64,000 nt of DNA from JL08 sp039969355 (GTDB lineage Bacteria; Pseudomonadota; Alphaproteobacteria; Rhodobacterales; Rhodobacteraceae): positions 372,001 to 436,000 of the forward strand of contig JBDVOA010000029.1 in the NCBI GenBank assembly GCA_039969355.1, written 5' to 3'. A program made the position numbers and the translations under genes. The notes under the pieces are model-generated. The model did not search any database. It saw only the letters and a program-made list of their open reading frames with translations, and was not told the origin of the DNA. Positions 8,917 to 17,191 of the stretch are shown piece by piece. The stretch's first letter is position 1. Each line of letters begins with the position of its first letter.

Positions 8917-9614
8917 GTACGATGGAAATCAACAGTTGGCACGCGGTGCAGGAAGAAGTGTTGCGGAGGATTAAGAACCGGAGTTGGAAACCCGGCGAAT
9001 TGATCCCAAACGAGGCTGATCTGGCGATTGAATTTGGTTGCGCCCGGGCGACGGTAAACCGCGCATTGCGAGCCCTCGCAGAAACCGGCATTCTGGATCG
9101 TCGCCGCAAAGCTGGCACGCGGGTTGCCTTGCATCCTGTGCGCAAGGTCACTCTTGAAATCCCAATCATCCGCCATGAGGTCGAACAGAAGCAGCAGCAT
9201 TATGACTATGCACTGATTAGCGCCAAACTGCAGACGCCGCCGGCGGCCATTCGCGGCAAAATGGGTCTGGCGCCGGACGCAAAGGCAATGAAGATATGCG
9301 CTCTGCATCTCGCGGGGGGGCGCCCCTATGTGCTTGAGGACCGATGGATCAACATGCTCGCGGTGCCTGACATCAAGGGCGTTGACTTTAATCTCATCAG
9401 TGCCAACGAATGGCTGGTCGCAAATGTGCGGTATTCACACGGGGATATCTTGTTTTCGGCGCGTTCTGCCGATGCGACGCTGGCCGAAAGGCTTGGAGCG
9501 GACGTACACGATGCACTGTTTGTCATCGAACGCAACACCTGGGACGAAGACACTTCAATCACATCCGCGCAGCTAATATACGCGCCCGGTCACCATATGC
9601 GGACAACGATCTGA
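8913..9614 (+). CDS. hutC: Histidine utilisation repressor, GntR/HutC family
   Basis: A 233-residue repressor: winged helix-turn-helix at ~8-75 (PNEADLAIEFGCARATVNRALRALAETG) and a UTRA effector domain at ~95-230. In this family the inducer is urocanate. The start is the TTG at 8913, inside the hutF stop (TTGA overlap), with GGAGA seven bases upstream; an internal ATG at 8922 is the alternative. Coupling to hutF and the operator-like palindrome at 7512 point to control of both hut transcripts, including its own. Confidence 0.92.
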   Translation: MSTMEINSWHAVQEEVLRRIKNRSWKPGELIPNEADLAIEFGCARATVNRALRALAETGILDRRRKAGTRVALHPVRKVTLEIPIIRHEVEQKQQHYDYALISAKLQTPPAAIRGKMGLAPDAKAMKICALHLAGGRPYVLEDRWINMLAVPDIKGVDFNLISANEWLVANVRYSHGDILFSARSADATLAERLGADVHDALFVIERNTWDEDTSITSAQLIYAPGHHMRTTI

Positions 9615-9724
9615 TATTCTGAAGTTCGGGGGCCATTTCCGCGTGTTTCTCCGATTACAGGCACGTACTTGCACACTCGCGCGGCATTGCGCAGCATGGG
9701 CTGAGCGCTGCACGAGAAAATGTC

Positions 9725-11188
9725 ATGAAAAACATCCCCCGCCTATCTGTTGATCAGATCATCCGAGGTTCTGCAGAGACCCCGGCCTACGATCCGGCAA
9801 ACCATCAGGTTGGCATTGTCCATTTGGGGCCCGGTGCTTTTCACCGGGCACATCAAGCCGTCTATACTGATACCGCCCTTGCCGCAGAGGGCGGTGACTG
9901 GCGGATCACCGGCGTCAGCTTGCGCAGCACGGATACAGCCGATCAACTGAATCCGCAGAACGGGCTCTACACGGTTCTCGGTCGCGCAACTTCTGGCACC
10001 ACCGCGCGGGTCATTGCGGCGCTTGATAAAGTGTTGGTTGGCCCCCGCGATGGGGACGCAATTCTTGAAGCGATGGAAACACCGCAAACGCGCATTGTCT
10101 CGCTGACGGTTACGGAAAAGGCATATGGGATCAACCGCCGGACCTACCGGGCTGACCTAGATCACCCGGCCGTTAATGCCGACCTCATGACACCGCAAAC
10201 GCCCACAGGTGTGCTGGGTTTCATCACAGAGGCGCTGCGGCGACGACGGGCAAATGGCGTGGCTCCTTTCACGGTTTTGAGTTGCGACAACCTGCCAGAG
10301 AACGGAAAACTCCTGCACAGCGGCGTCCTGGACTTTGCCCGCCGGATCGATCCGGACCTGTCTGATTGGATCGAAAAAGAAGTGGCTTTTCCATCTACCA
10401 TGGTCGACAGGATCACACCGGCCTCGACGCAAGAAACCTATGACGATGCGCATGCCCTGACGGGTTGCCGGGACCTGGCCGCAGTGGAGACAGAACCGTT
10501 CAGCCAATGGGTGATCGAAGATCGCTTTACATCTGGCCGCCCTGCATGGGAGGCTGGTGGGGCAATTTTCGTTAAGGATGTGCAGCCTTACGAACTGATG
10601 AAGCTACGGATGCTCAACGGTGCCCATTCAATGCTTGCCTATCTGGGTGTCATGATGGGATGCACCTATGTACGCGATGTCATGGCGCGACCCGAGCTTG
10701 CTCAATTGGTTGAACGTCACATAGGCGCGGCGCAGGCGACACTGCCAAAACTGGCGGGAGTCGATCTGGACGAATATCGTCATGAGTTGATGGCGCGGTT
10801 TGCCAACCGGGCAATTGCGCATCGCACCGGCCAGATCGCGATGGACGGGACAGAGAAGCTGCCGCAACGGATATTTTCTCCGGCATGTGATGCGCTACAG
10901 ATGGGCAGTGATATATCCCCTTTTGCTTTTTCTGTTGCGGTCTGGATGTTCTTTTGCGCCAGTAACGGCGGTTCGTGTGGCGGGCTCAACGATCCGAGGG
11001 TAAATGAGATCACGCAGTGCCTGCAAACAGCAACGTCGCCACAGCAGATTAGTGATGCCCTTCACGGTCTTCCTGGGCTATTCCCCGAAATGCTGAAACA
11101 AAGCAGTGATTGGCGACAAGCCGTCACCAGCAACCTGAAGGACTTGCTCGACACTAATCTGGCTTTGACTGATCCATCAACCGCCTGA
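9725..11188 (+). CDS. Mannitol 2-dehydrogenase / fructuronate reductase family oxidoreductase
   Basis: A 487-residue NAD(P)-dependent polyol dehydrogenase. The Rossmann start VGIVHLGPGAFHRAHQ, the blocks VTEKAYG, SCDNLPENG and FPSTMVDRITPA, and the catalytic set Lys293, Asn298, His301 in LMKLRMLNGAHSMLAYLG all match the long-chain mannitol dehydrogenase family. Members oxidise D-mannitol, D-arabinitol or sorbitol, or reduce fructuronate/tagaturonate; the sequence alone does not decide. No sugar transporter or kinase stands beside it. Its last 35 bases overlap the convergent end of a nor-cluster gene. Confidence 0.88.
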   Translation: MKNIPRLSVDQIIRGSAETPAYDPANHQVGIVHLGPGAFHRAHQAVYTDTALAAEGGDWRITGVSLRSTDTADQLNPQNGLYTVLGRATSGTTARVIAALDKVLVGPRDGDAILEAMETPQTRIVSLTVTEKAYGINRRTYRADLDHPAVNADLMTPQTPTGVLGFITEALRRRRANGVAPFTVLSCDNLPENGKLLHSGVLDFARRIDPDLSDWIEKEVAFPSTMVDRITPASTQETYDDAHALTGCRDLAAVETEPFSQWVIEDRFTSGRPAWEAGGAIFVKDVQPYELMKLRMLNGAHSMLAYLGVMMGCTYVRDVMARPELAQLVERHIGAAQATLPKLAGVDLDEYRHELMARFANRAIAHRTGQIAMDGTEKLPQRIFSPACDALQMGSDISPFAFSVAVWMFFCASNGGSCGGLNDPRVNEITQCLQTATSPQQISDALHGLPGLFPEMLKQSSDWRQAVTSNLKDLLDTNLALTDPSTA

Positions 11189-11384
11189 TATGGCGGGCAA
11201 ACAACCATGTGGCAGGCAAACCAAGCGGCAGGGCAACAAGTATTGCAGCGACTGGCGCAATGATGGGGATGCCCAGCCACGACAGAATGAGCGAGCCGAA
11301 GTAGACGTTGAGCGCCATAGCCCCTGCACCAAATGGAAAAAGTGCAGCGGTTAATTTGCCTGTACTCCAGCCGGTTTGGGTCAT
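11154..11384 (-). CDS. Tiny two-helix membrane protein at end of nor operon (NorF-like?)
   Basis: A 76-residue protein from ATG 11384, which overlaps the stop of the preceding small gene by four bases. Two hydrophobic segments (~13-35 and ~38-62) surround a short turn, followed by a basic C-terminus RHIRRLMDQSKPD. Size, two-helix plan and position after norD recall NorF of norCBQDEF operons, but I cannot confirm homology from sequence. A longer frame from 11453 would add an N-terminus without a ribosome site and overlap the neighbour, so it is not used. The 3' end overlaps the dehydrogenase gene on the other strand. Confidence 0.68.
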   Translation of the reverse strand: MTQTGWSTGKLTAALFPFGAGAMALNVYFGSLILSWLGIPIIAPVAAILVALPLGLPATWLFARHIRRLMDQSKPD

Positions 11385-11557
11385 TTTCGCGAGACCAGTC
11401 TTTGGACGCCCCAAAGTGCGGCAATCAGGGCAATTGAAGCGACCAAAAACCAAAACTCGGCCGTTGCTGACTGGGCTTGGGGAATTGGGCGCTCATAGGA
11501 TTCCGCGTTGGCCAGCAGTGGCATCCAAATCAATGAAACGACGGTAAGATGCCGCAT
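11381..11557 (-). CDS. 58-residue exported or membrane protein after norD
   Basis: The protein reads MRHLTVVSLIWMPLLANAES, a signal-like start with an ANA-E cleavage-type site, then a short linker and one hydrophobic helix (FWFLVASIALIAALWGV) ending in a basic RLVSRK tail. Two ATGs lie at the norD stop: 11563 overlaps it by four bases but is only two bases behind GGAG, while 11557 stands eight bases behind it, so 11557 is chosen. Coupling to norD and to the next small gene suggests a part in assembly or maturation of NO reductase. I have no family name for it. Confidence 0.65.
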   Translation of the reverse strand: MRHLTVVSLIWMPLLANAESYERPIPQAQSATAEFWFLVASIALIAALWGVQRLVSRK

Positions 11558-11559
11558 GA

Positions 11560-13449
11560 TCATGTCTCCTGGGTTAGGGATCGGTAAATTTCGGGAAGGG
11601 CGCGGGTTAGCCGTTCTGGTTGGGGCAACAGGGTAAAACCGCCACGTCCAAAGAGGCGGGCAAACCAATCCTGCCCGTCCTCATCAATAATGATGCCATG
11701 AACGGTCTGGCCGAGATTGCGCGCTTCTCGCACTGCCATATGGCTGTCCTCAATGCCGTGCTGCCCCTCGTAGTGATCCAGGTCGTTAGGTTTTCCATCC
11801 GTGAGAACCAGCAGCAGCTTGTGACTTGCAGGCTCTTTAGCAAGTTGCGCGCTGACATGTCGAATAGCAGCCCCAAGACGTGTGTAATGCCCCGGTTGCA
11901 GACTGCAAATCTGGTCCAACACCTCTTGCGAGTGTGGTGTGTCAAACGTCTTACACCTGTTAAGAAACACCCGATCCCGGCGCAGCGATGAAAATCCCCA
12001 GATGGCCAGACGATCACCAGCGGCATCGACGCCCCCTGCCAGGGCCGCGACCGCGTCACGCGCCACGTCAATCACGCTGGTCTCTCCGACGGCCGCCTCT
12101 GTTGATCTGGACGTATCCAGCAACACTGCGACGGAAAGATCGCGGTCGATCTGACGCATGTCCTGATAGATCCGGTCGCTGATATGCCCGTTAGCTTGCA
12201 AGTCGATCTGCGCCGCAATCACAGCATCAAGATCCAGTTCTGCCCCGTCCAGCTGACGCGGTCGCAGGATACGTTTGGGGTGAAGGATCTCAAATTGCCG
12301 GTGAACTTCGCGCATACGACGGGCGTTTGGCACGATGGATTTGTTGGGATCTGGCCGAACCTCAGCATCGAGGATGCGGCAATGATCTGGCAGATAACTG
12401 CGGCTGCGATGGTCCCATTCAGGATAAGTATATTTCCCGGCCAAACGTTCATGGTCGGCGTCTGTTGGTGACAAATCGAGGTGCAGACGCAGCCGTGTTG
12501 CGGCCCGTCTGTCGTGGCGCGACAGCGTGATGTTGTCCTGATCCTCTGCCGCTTTTTGTGCATTTTCGTCGTCGTCATCATCCACACTGCGATTGAGGTT
12601 CATACTCTCGACCCAGCTCAGGATTGCTTCGAACCGGTGAATGATAAAACTGTCTTTGCGCATTGCCTCGGATGCGTCTTTGCGCAGCCCAAGCTTTCTT
12701 GATGTAGTGCTTGCGGTCGGTGGCGGGCCGGTAGTTTCATCGGGGGTCGTCTCTGCAATGCCTCCTAAACCTCGACTCTGGAAAGTCAGCCAAAACGGCA
12801 CGGGGTTAAATGGACAGTAGCCCTTTGGCGCGGTTGGATCAGCGGGTGCATTAGGTTTATGCCCGGCCAATGCATCACAGATTGCGATTTCAAGATCGGC
12901 CTCTTGTTTGGGGCGCCGCACATCCGGGCGAGAATTCAACGTGGCCTTGCGGAGGCTGTCATAACTTTGCCGAAGACCCGGACATCGGTCATATACCACC
13001 TCGGCCAACTTTGCGTTGGCCGTCACTTGCAGCCAATCTGCCGTAAGCGGATCATCGGGGATTTCTTGCGAACCACTTAACGCTGCAGACGCCGCCATCC
13101 AAAGATAGGCGGCGCGGTTGAAGTTCCTGTCTGGAAAACTGGCAATCTCAGGGGGCAGCAAAAGCCTTTCACCATCATAGCTGGCTTTGTAAATGCACAC
13201 GTCGGCGTTTCCCAATTTGAGCCGAGCGGGAATCCGATGTTGCGACCGCGTTGCCGGCGCAGGGGCTATTTCGACCGAGCCTGCGCCACCCAACGCACGA
13301 AACAGAAATAACAGGCTGGTTCGCACCTGATTGAGTGCGACCGTCGCATCCGGATAAGCCAGCGCGCCATCAGTCTCTGCCACAAGATCGTGCCAGATGT
13401 TCCCAACTGTTTCTTCGGGCTCCATCAGATCAAGCGGGCGCAGTGCCAT
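11560..13449 (-). CDS. norD: NO reductase activation protein NorD
   Basis: A 629-residue protein with a C-terminal von Willebrand factor A domain (from ~435). The MIDAS motif DTSRS lies in LSVAVLLDTSRSTEAAVG, followed by TRLGAAIRHVSAQL and LLVLTDGKPNDLDHYEG. NorD works with the AAA+ protein NorQ, probably as a chaperone pair inserting or activating the non-haem iron of NorB. An acidic stretch with DDDDEN lies mid-protein. It starts four bases after norQ ends, in the norCBQD order typical of Rhodobacter and Paracoccus. Confidence 0.95.
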   Translation of the reverse strand: MALRPLDLMEPEETVGNIWHDLVAETDGALAYPDATVALNQVRTSLLFLFRALGGAGSVEIAPAPATRSQHRIPARLKLGNADVCIYKASYDGERLLLPPEIASFPDRNFNRAAYLWMAASAALSGSQEIPDDPLTADWLQVTANAKLAEVVYDRCPGLRQSYDSLRKATLNSRPDVRRPKQEADLEIAICDALAGHKPNAPADPTAPKGYCPFNPVPFWLTFQSRGLGGIAETTPDETTGPPPTASTTSRKLGLRKDASEAMRKDSFIIHRFEAILSWVESMNLNRSVDDDDDENAQKAAEDQDNITLSRHDRRAATRLRLHLDLSPTDADHERLAGKYTYPEWDHRSRSYLPDHCRILDAEVRPDPNKSIVPNARRMREVHRQFEILHPKRILRPRQLDGAELDLDAVIAAQIDLQANGHISDRIYQDMRQIDRDLSVAVLLDTSRSTEAAVGETSVIDVARDAVAALAGGVDAAGDRLAIWGFSSLRRDRVFLNRCKTFDTPHSQEVLDQICSLQPGHYTRLGAAIRHVSAQLAKEPASHKLLLVLTDGKPNDLDHYEGQHGIEDSHMAVREARNLGQTVHGIIIDEDGQDWFARLFGRGGFTLLPQPERLTRALPEIYRSLTQET

Positions 13450-13453
13450 CGAC

Positions 13454-14257
13454 TTAACCGTAGACCACAGTAATCAGATCGCGCAGGGCAGTTTTGATGT
13501 CTTCATCATCGGTCAAAGGTTCAACGACAGCGGCTTCCAACGCTCGATCAACCGCCATGCCGGTCTTCATCAGCGTGGACGCATAAATCAGAAGACGGGT
13601 TGAGACCCCCTCCTCCAGATCCATGCCCGAGAGATTGCGAATGTGACCCGCAAGCCGAACCAGCGAGGCCACCCGTGCATCATCGAGACCGGATTCCTGA
13701 ACAATTACCGCAATTTCCGTTTTGGGGTCAGGAAAGTCGAATGCAATTGACAAGAATCGCTGCCGGGTTGATGGCTTCATGCGTTTCAGAACGTTTTGAT
13801 AGCCGGGGTTATAGCTGGCCACCAACATGAACCCGGTCGGCGCGTGCAACTCTTCGCCGGTGCGGTCAATCATCAATGTGCGGCGGTTATCAGTGAGCGG
13901 ATGCAGAACAACCGTCACGTCCTTGCGGGCCTCGACGACCTCATCAAGATAACAGATTGCCCCTTCACGCACGGCGCGGGTCAGCGGCCCGTCGACCCAC
14001 TCTGTCTCACCACCGCGCAACAGGTAGCGCCCGATCAGATCAGCAGCTGACAGATCATCGTGGCAGGCCACCGTAAAGAGCTTACGCCCAGATCGCGCGG
14101 CCATGTGCTCAACATAGCGGGTTTTGCCGCAACCGGTCGGCCCCTTCAAAAGGAGGGGCAAACCGCTATTTTGTGCCATTTCAAACAAGGCGCATTCATC
14201 GCCCGTTGGCTGATAGTATGGCGCGTGCAGATCACGGGTTGGCATGTTCATTGTCAT
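13454..14257 (-). CDS. norQ: AAA+ ATPase NorQ (MoxR/CbbQ type)
   Basis: A 267-residue ATPase with Walker A GPTGCGKT (39-46), Walker B ICYLDEV (101-107) and an arginine-finger region PSTRQRFLSIAF. It belongs to the CbbQ/NirQ/NorQ group that, with a vWA partner, activates metalloenzymes; here the partner is NorD. The start MTMNMPTRDL overlaps the norB stop by ATGA; later ATGs at the third and fifth codons cannot be ruled out. Acts in the cytoplasm on the NorCB complex. Confidence 0.95.
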   Translation of the reverse strand: MTMNMPTRDLHAPYYQPTGDECALFEMAQNSGLPLLLKGPTGCGKTRYVEHMAARSGRKLFTVACHDDLSAADLIGRYLLRGGETEWVDGPLTRAVREGAICYLDEVVEARKDVTVVLHPLTDNRRTLMIDRTGEELHAPTGFMLVASYNPGYQNVLKRMKPSTRQRFLSIAFDFPDPKTEIAVIVQESGLDDARVASLVRLAGHIRNLSGMDLEEGVSTRLLIYASTLMKTGMAVDRALEAAVVEPLTDDEDIKTALRDLITVVYG

Positions 14258-15603
14258 TCACCGGGAACCTGCGTGGCCTCACCTGGGGTGATCACCTCTG
14301 AATTGCGCACAACCAGCATTGCATAGATGAACAAGAGCGCGCCCAGGACAACGGCAATACCGGCCCCAAATCGCATGACGTAGAATAACGACAGGGCGTC
14401 CTGTACGTCCATATAGTAGTCTCCTACCACGCGTTGAAGGTGAGTCTGGATGGTGCCGGCAAAGGTCAACACAAAAGTCATGAACGCCATGCCGCCAGTC
14501 ATTAGCCAGAACGACGCCATGTTGAGAACCTGATTATAGGGCGCACGTTCCCGCAGCATCGGTATTGCATAAGAGAACATAGCGAGGTTCAGCGCGACGT
14601 AGGCGCCATAAAAAGACAGGTGCCCGTGTGCCGCAGTAATCTGAGTGCCGTGGCTGTAAAAATTCACCCCGTGCAATGTGTGCAGGAAGCCCCAAACGCC
14701 AGCCCCAAAGAACGCCACAGTAGACGATCCGAGCGACCACAATAGTGCGGCTTTGTTGGGGTGGTTTCGCCGCCCTTTCCAGACCATGACAAATGCGAAG
14801 CTCATCATCAGGAAGAACGGGATCACCTCAAACGTCGAGAAGATTGATCCAACCCACTGCCAATAACCCGGCAACCCTATCCAGTAGAAATGGTGACCGG
14901 TGCCAAGGATGCCGGAAAACAACGCGGTGGCGACGATGACATAAAGCCATTTTTCGACCACTTCGCGATCCACACCGGTCAGTTTTAGCAACAGGAAGGC
15001 AAGGATCGACGCCATCACCAGCTCCCAGGTTGCTTCGACCCAAAGGTGAACGATAAACCACCAGTACATTTTATCTAGCGACAGGTTGTCGGGATTGATA
15101 AAGGCAAAAATCCACAGCAGGCTGAGCAACCAGAGACCCATGAGTAAAACATTGGTTATCGCTGTCTTGCGTCCGGCCAGTACGGTCATTGAGATATTGA
15201 ACAGGAATATCAACGCGGCAACGAGAATGCCGAATTTCACCCAAAGCGGTTGTTCAAGGAATTCTCGCCCACCATGGATGCCGACGAGATAGCTACCAAC
15301 AGCTCCCAGCGTTCCCACCATCAACAGGACCAACTGGATATAGGCCAGTTTGACCGAATAGATCTCGCGCTCGCTTTCTTCAGGAATTAGAAAATAAGCC
15401 GCGCCAAAGAAACCCAGCAAGAGCCAGACAATCAGAGCGTTGGTGTGAATCATGCGGATGATATTGAAGGGCAATAATTCCGACAGGAAGTTGGGCGCGA
15501 CATAAATCCAGCCCGCCAGCAGTCCGCCAGCAACCTGAATACCGAACAAGGCCATTGCACAAAGAAAATAGGCATAGGCTACTTTTTGAGAAGCGTATTT
15601 CAT
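14254..15603 (-). CDS. norB: Nitric oxide reductase subunit B
   Basis: Membrane catalytic subunit reducing two NO to N2O. It has 449 residues and about 12 hydrophobic helices. Haem and non-haem iron ligands are visible in HTNALIVWLLLGFFG, IVHLWVEATWELVMA, LGTGHHFYWIGLPGYW and AHGHLSFYGAYVALN. It is the short cytochrome-c-dependent form (no quinol-oxidising N-terminal extension), consistent with norC immediately upstream, 12 bases away. The transcript is probably driven by the NnrR box in front of norC. Confidence 0.97.
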   Translation of the reverse strand: MKYASQKVAYAYFLCAMALFGIQVAGGLLAGWIYVAPNFLSELLPFNIIRMIHTNALIVWLLLGFFGAAYFLIPEESEREIYSVKLAYIQLVLLMVGTLGAVGSYLVGIHGGREFLEQPLWVKFGILVAALIFLFNISMTVLAGRKTAITNVLLMGLWLLSLLWIFAFINPDNLSLDKMYWWFIVHLWVEATWELVMASILAFLLLKLTGVDREVVEKWLYVIVATALFSGILGTGHHFYWIGLPGYWQWVGSIFSTFEVIPFFLMMSFAFVMVWKGRRNHPNKAALLWSLGSSTVAFFGAGVWGFLHTLHGVNFYSHGTQITAAHGHLSFYGAYVALNLAMFSYAIPMLRERAPYNQVLNMASFWLMTGGMAFMTFVLTFAGTIQTHLQRVVGDYYMDVQDALSLFYVMRFGAGIAVVLGALLFIYAMLVVRNSEVITPGEATQVPGE

Positions 15604-15615
15604 GAGAATCCCCTT

Positions 15616-16068
15616 TTATCCGGCATCGTTTGGCGGCCAGCCCTGCGTGTCAGTCTGATCGGCCCAACGCAGAAATTCGGACAGCGCCCGCATCTCTTCG
15701 TCTGTGATTTCAAAGCTGGGCATCTGGCGGCGGCCTTCTATGCCGCTTGGCTGGGCCTCCATCCAACCTTTGAGCACTTCAAAGGCGGACTCCGGATCGT
15801 CAAGCACGCCCCAGCGCGTCATGACATTTCCAACTTCGGGCGCGAAATAGGCGCCCTCTCCATGCAATGTGTGACAGTTGATGCAACTGTGCCGCTCCCA
15901 GACGTGTTTCCCCAAAGCGACCTCTTTGGTCAGTGGCATGCCTGCGGTTGATGTCGTGACGACATAACGGTGGCTTTGGATCGTCAGCACGATGAATATC
16001 ACCACGAAGAAGAGAGACCCGCCGTAGAAGATGTTTCGCGCACGCGATTTCGTGAGGAATTCAGACAT
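15616..16068 (-). CDS. norC: Nitric oxide reductase subunit C (membrane cytochrome c)
   Basis: 150 residues: an uncleaved N-terminal membrane anchor (~13-31, IFYGGSLFFVVIFIVLTIQ) and a periplasmic monohaem domain with Cys62, Cys65 and His66 in HSCINCHTLHGEGAY. A later RRQMPSFEITDEEM supplies the methionine ligand. It passes electrons, probably from pseudoazurin or cytochrome c, to NorB. First gene of the nor operon, with a TTG-N8-CAA box 62 bases upstream. Confidence 0.97.
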   Translation of the reverse strand: MSEFLTKSRARNIFYGGSLFFVVIFIVLTIQSHRYVVTTSTAGMPLTKEVALGKHVWERHSCINCHTLHGEGAYFAPEVGNVMTRWGVLDDPESAFEVLKGWMEAQPSGIEGRRQMPSFEITDEEMRALSEFLRWADQTDTQGWPPNDAG

Positions 16069-16129
16069 TTCCCGCGCCCTCCTGAATTTTGATTGTCCTC
16101 AGGAATAGCGCGTTCAGGGCGTACCGAAG

Positions 16130-16143
16130 TTGCGCCAGCACAA
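16130..16143. promoter_or_regulatory. NnrR/FNR-type box upstream of norC and the DUF1858 gene
   Basis: TTGCGCCAGCACAA fits TTG-N8-CAA and nearly matches TTGCG-N4-CGCAA, the form I associate with NnrR in Rhodobacter. Its centre is about 68 bases before norC and 57 before the divergent DUF1858 start, so it could serve either promoter. Confidence 0.7.
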
Positions 16144-16193
16144 AGAAGGCAGCGAAAAACGATTTAGGGTTGGGTTAAAGAAGGGATCCGGAC

Positions 16194-16409
16194 GTGGAAC
16201 AGGTCGCCGACATAAATGACCCTACTATGTTGCTGCGCGATGTCATGGAGAAATGGCCGCAAACCATTCCTGTCTTTATCAAACATAAAATGCTGTGTGT
16301 GGGCTGCGTAATTACGCCATACCACACAATACAGGATGCGTGTTCTGAGCACAAAGTATCGGAGCCCATGTTTCGCAGTGAACTTCTGCAAGCCATGAAA
16401 GCGCACTAG
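16194..16409 (+). CDS. DUF1858 redox-disulfide domain protein
   Basis: A 71-residue cytoplasmic protein. After a helical N-terminus with VMEKWPQTIPVFIKHKM it carries Cys35-x-x-Cys38 (MLCVGCVI) and a further Cys50 (QDACSEH), the layout of the DUF1858 family, sometimes called hybrid-cluster-protein-associated disulfide proteins. Start is GTG 16194 with AAGAAGGGA eight bases before it. It diverges from norC across a shared NnrR box and ends four bases into the convergent NnrR gene. A role in NO or nitrite stress is inferred from place only. Confidence 0.8.
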   Translation: MEQVADINDPTMLLRDVMEKWPQTIPVFIKHKMLCVGCVITPYHTIQDACSEHKVSEPMFRSELLQAMKAH

Positions 16410-17104
16410 TTGCTGTGCAACACCAATTTATGCGGATCAGTCACCACGATCTTTTTTCGCGTGCTTTTGATAATGCCTTCGCGTTCCCACGCACTAAGTA
16501 AACGACTGACCGTATGCAAGGTGCTACCCGTCATTTCCGAGATGTCCTGTCGCGTGATCGGGAAATCGATCTTGATCCCGACGTCAGTTTTGAGCCCGGC
16601 CTGATTGACCAGCCGTAGCAGCGTATTTGCGACGCGTTGCTCGACTTGCTGGGTAGCAAGTTCCAGAATGCGGTCATTCATGTCCGATACGCGTTTTCCA
16701 ACGGCGCTGAATACGCCCTCTGAAAAACCATCGTAAGTCTGCAAAAATCCGTTCAAGTGCTTCATTGGCCAACTCAGACACATACATTCGTCTGTCGTGA
16801 CAGAAGTAGCAGGATATTTGGTGTGGCCCAAAGCAGCCGCGATCCCAAACAAATGCCCACTCGGAATATGAAGGGCAATGAACTGCTCTCCGGCGGGTGT
16901 CAGGCGCACCACCTGAATATAGCCATCAAGCAACAGGTAAAAGCAATTGGCGGCTTCTCCTTCCTCAAAGACCGTTACATTCGCCTCAAAACGGCGAGGT
17001 GCTGCGAGATCCAATATTTCGCGTATTTGAGCCCGGCTCAATTTCGCAAAAGGCGGTAACTTAGCCAGCAGGCTTTCGTCGAGTTTGTTCACATTCCGCC
17101 TCAT
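16406..17104 (-). CDS. nnrR: Crp/Fnr-family regulator of denitrification (NnrR-like)
   Basis: A cyclic-nucleotide-binding fold at ~20-130 (FEEGEAANCFYLLLDGYIQVVRLTPAGEQF), a dimer helix and a C-terminal winged helix with GSTLHTVSRLLSAWEREGII. The four FNR cysteines are absent, so it is not an oxygen-sensing Fe-S protein; the NnrR/DNR group is thought to sense NO by haem. At the FNR Glu209 place it has His, before the conserved Ser-Arg. The start is uncertain: ATG 17104, GTG 17092 after AGGCGGA, or 17158. Neighbours and three matching DNA boxes support the name. Confidence 0.85.
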   Translation of the reverse strand: MRRNVNKLDESLLAKLPPFAKLSRAQIREILDLAAPRRFEANVTVFEEGEAANCFYLLLDGYIQVVRLTPAGEQFIALHIPSGHLFGIAAALGHTKYPATSVTTDECMCLSWPMKHLNGFLQTYDGFSEGVFSAVGKRVSDMNDRILELATQQVEQRVANTLLRLVNQAGLKTDVGIKIDFPITRQDISEMTGSTLHTVSRLLSAWEREGIIKSTRKKIVVTDPHKLVLHSN

Positions 17105-17107
17105 AGT

Positions 17108-17121
17108 TTGTCTTGGCACAA
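17108..17121. promoter_or_regulatory. NnrR/FNR-type box between nnrR and pseudoazurin gene
   Basis: TTGTCTTGGCACAA fits TTG-N8-CAA. The right half matches the norC box and the left half is poorer. Its centre is about 77 bases upstream of the pseudoazurin ATG, suited to activation there, and almost touches the nnrR start, where binding could give autoregulation. Confidence 0.5.
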
Positions 17122-17191
17122 AGAGAGTTGCGGTCAAGCCCATCAAATTGCAGTTCATCCAAACACATCCAACCCGTGAAAGGAAACTGTG

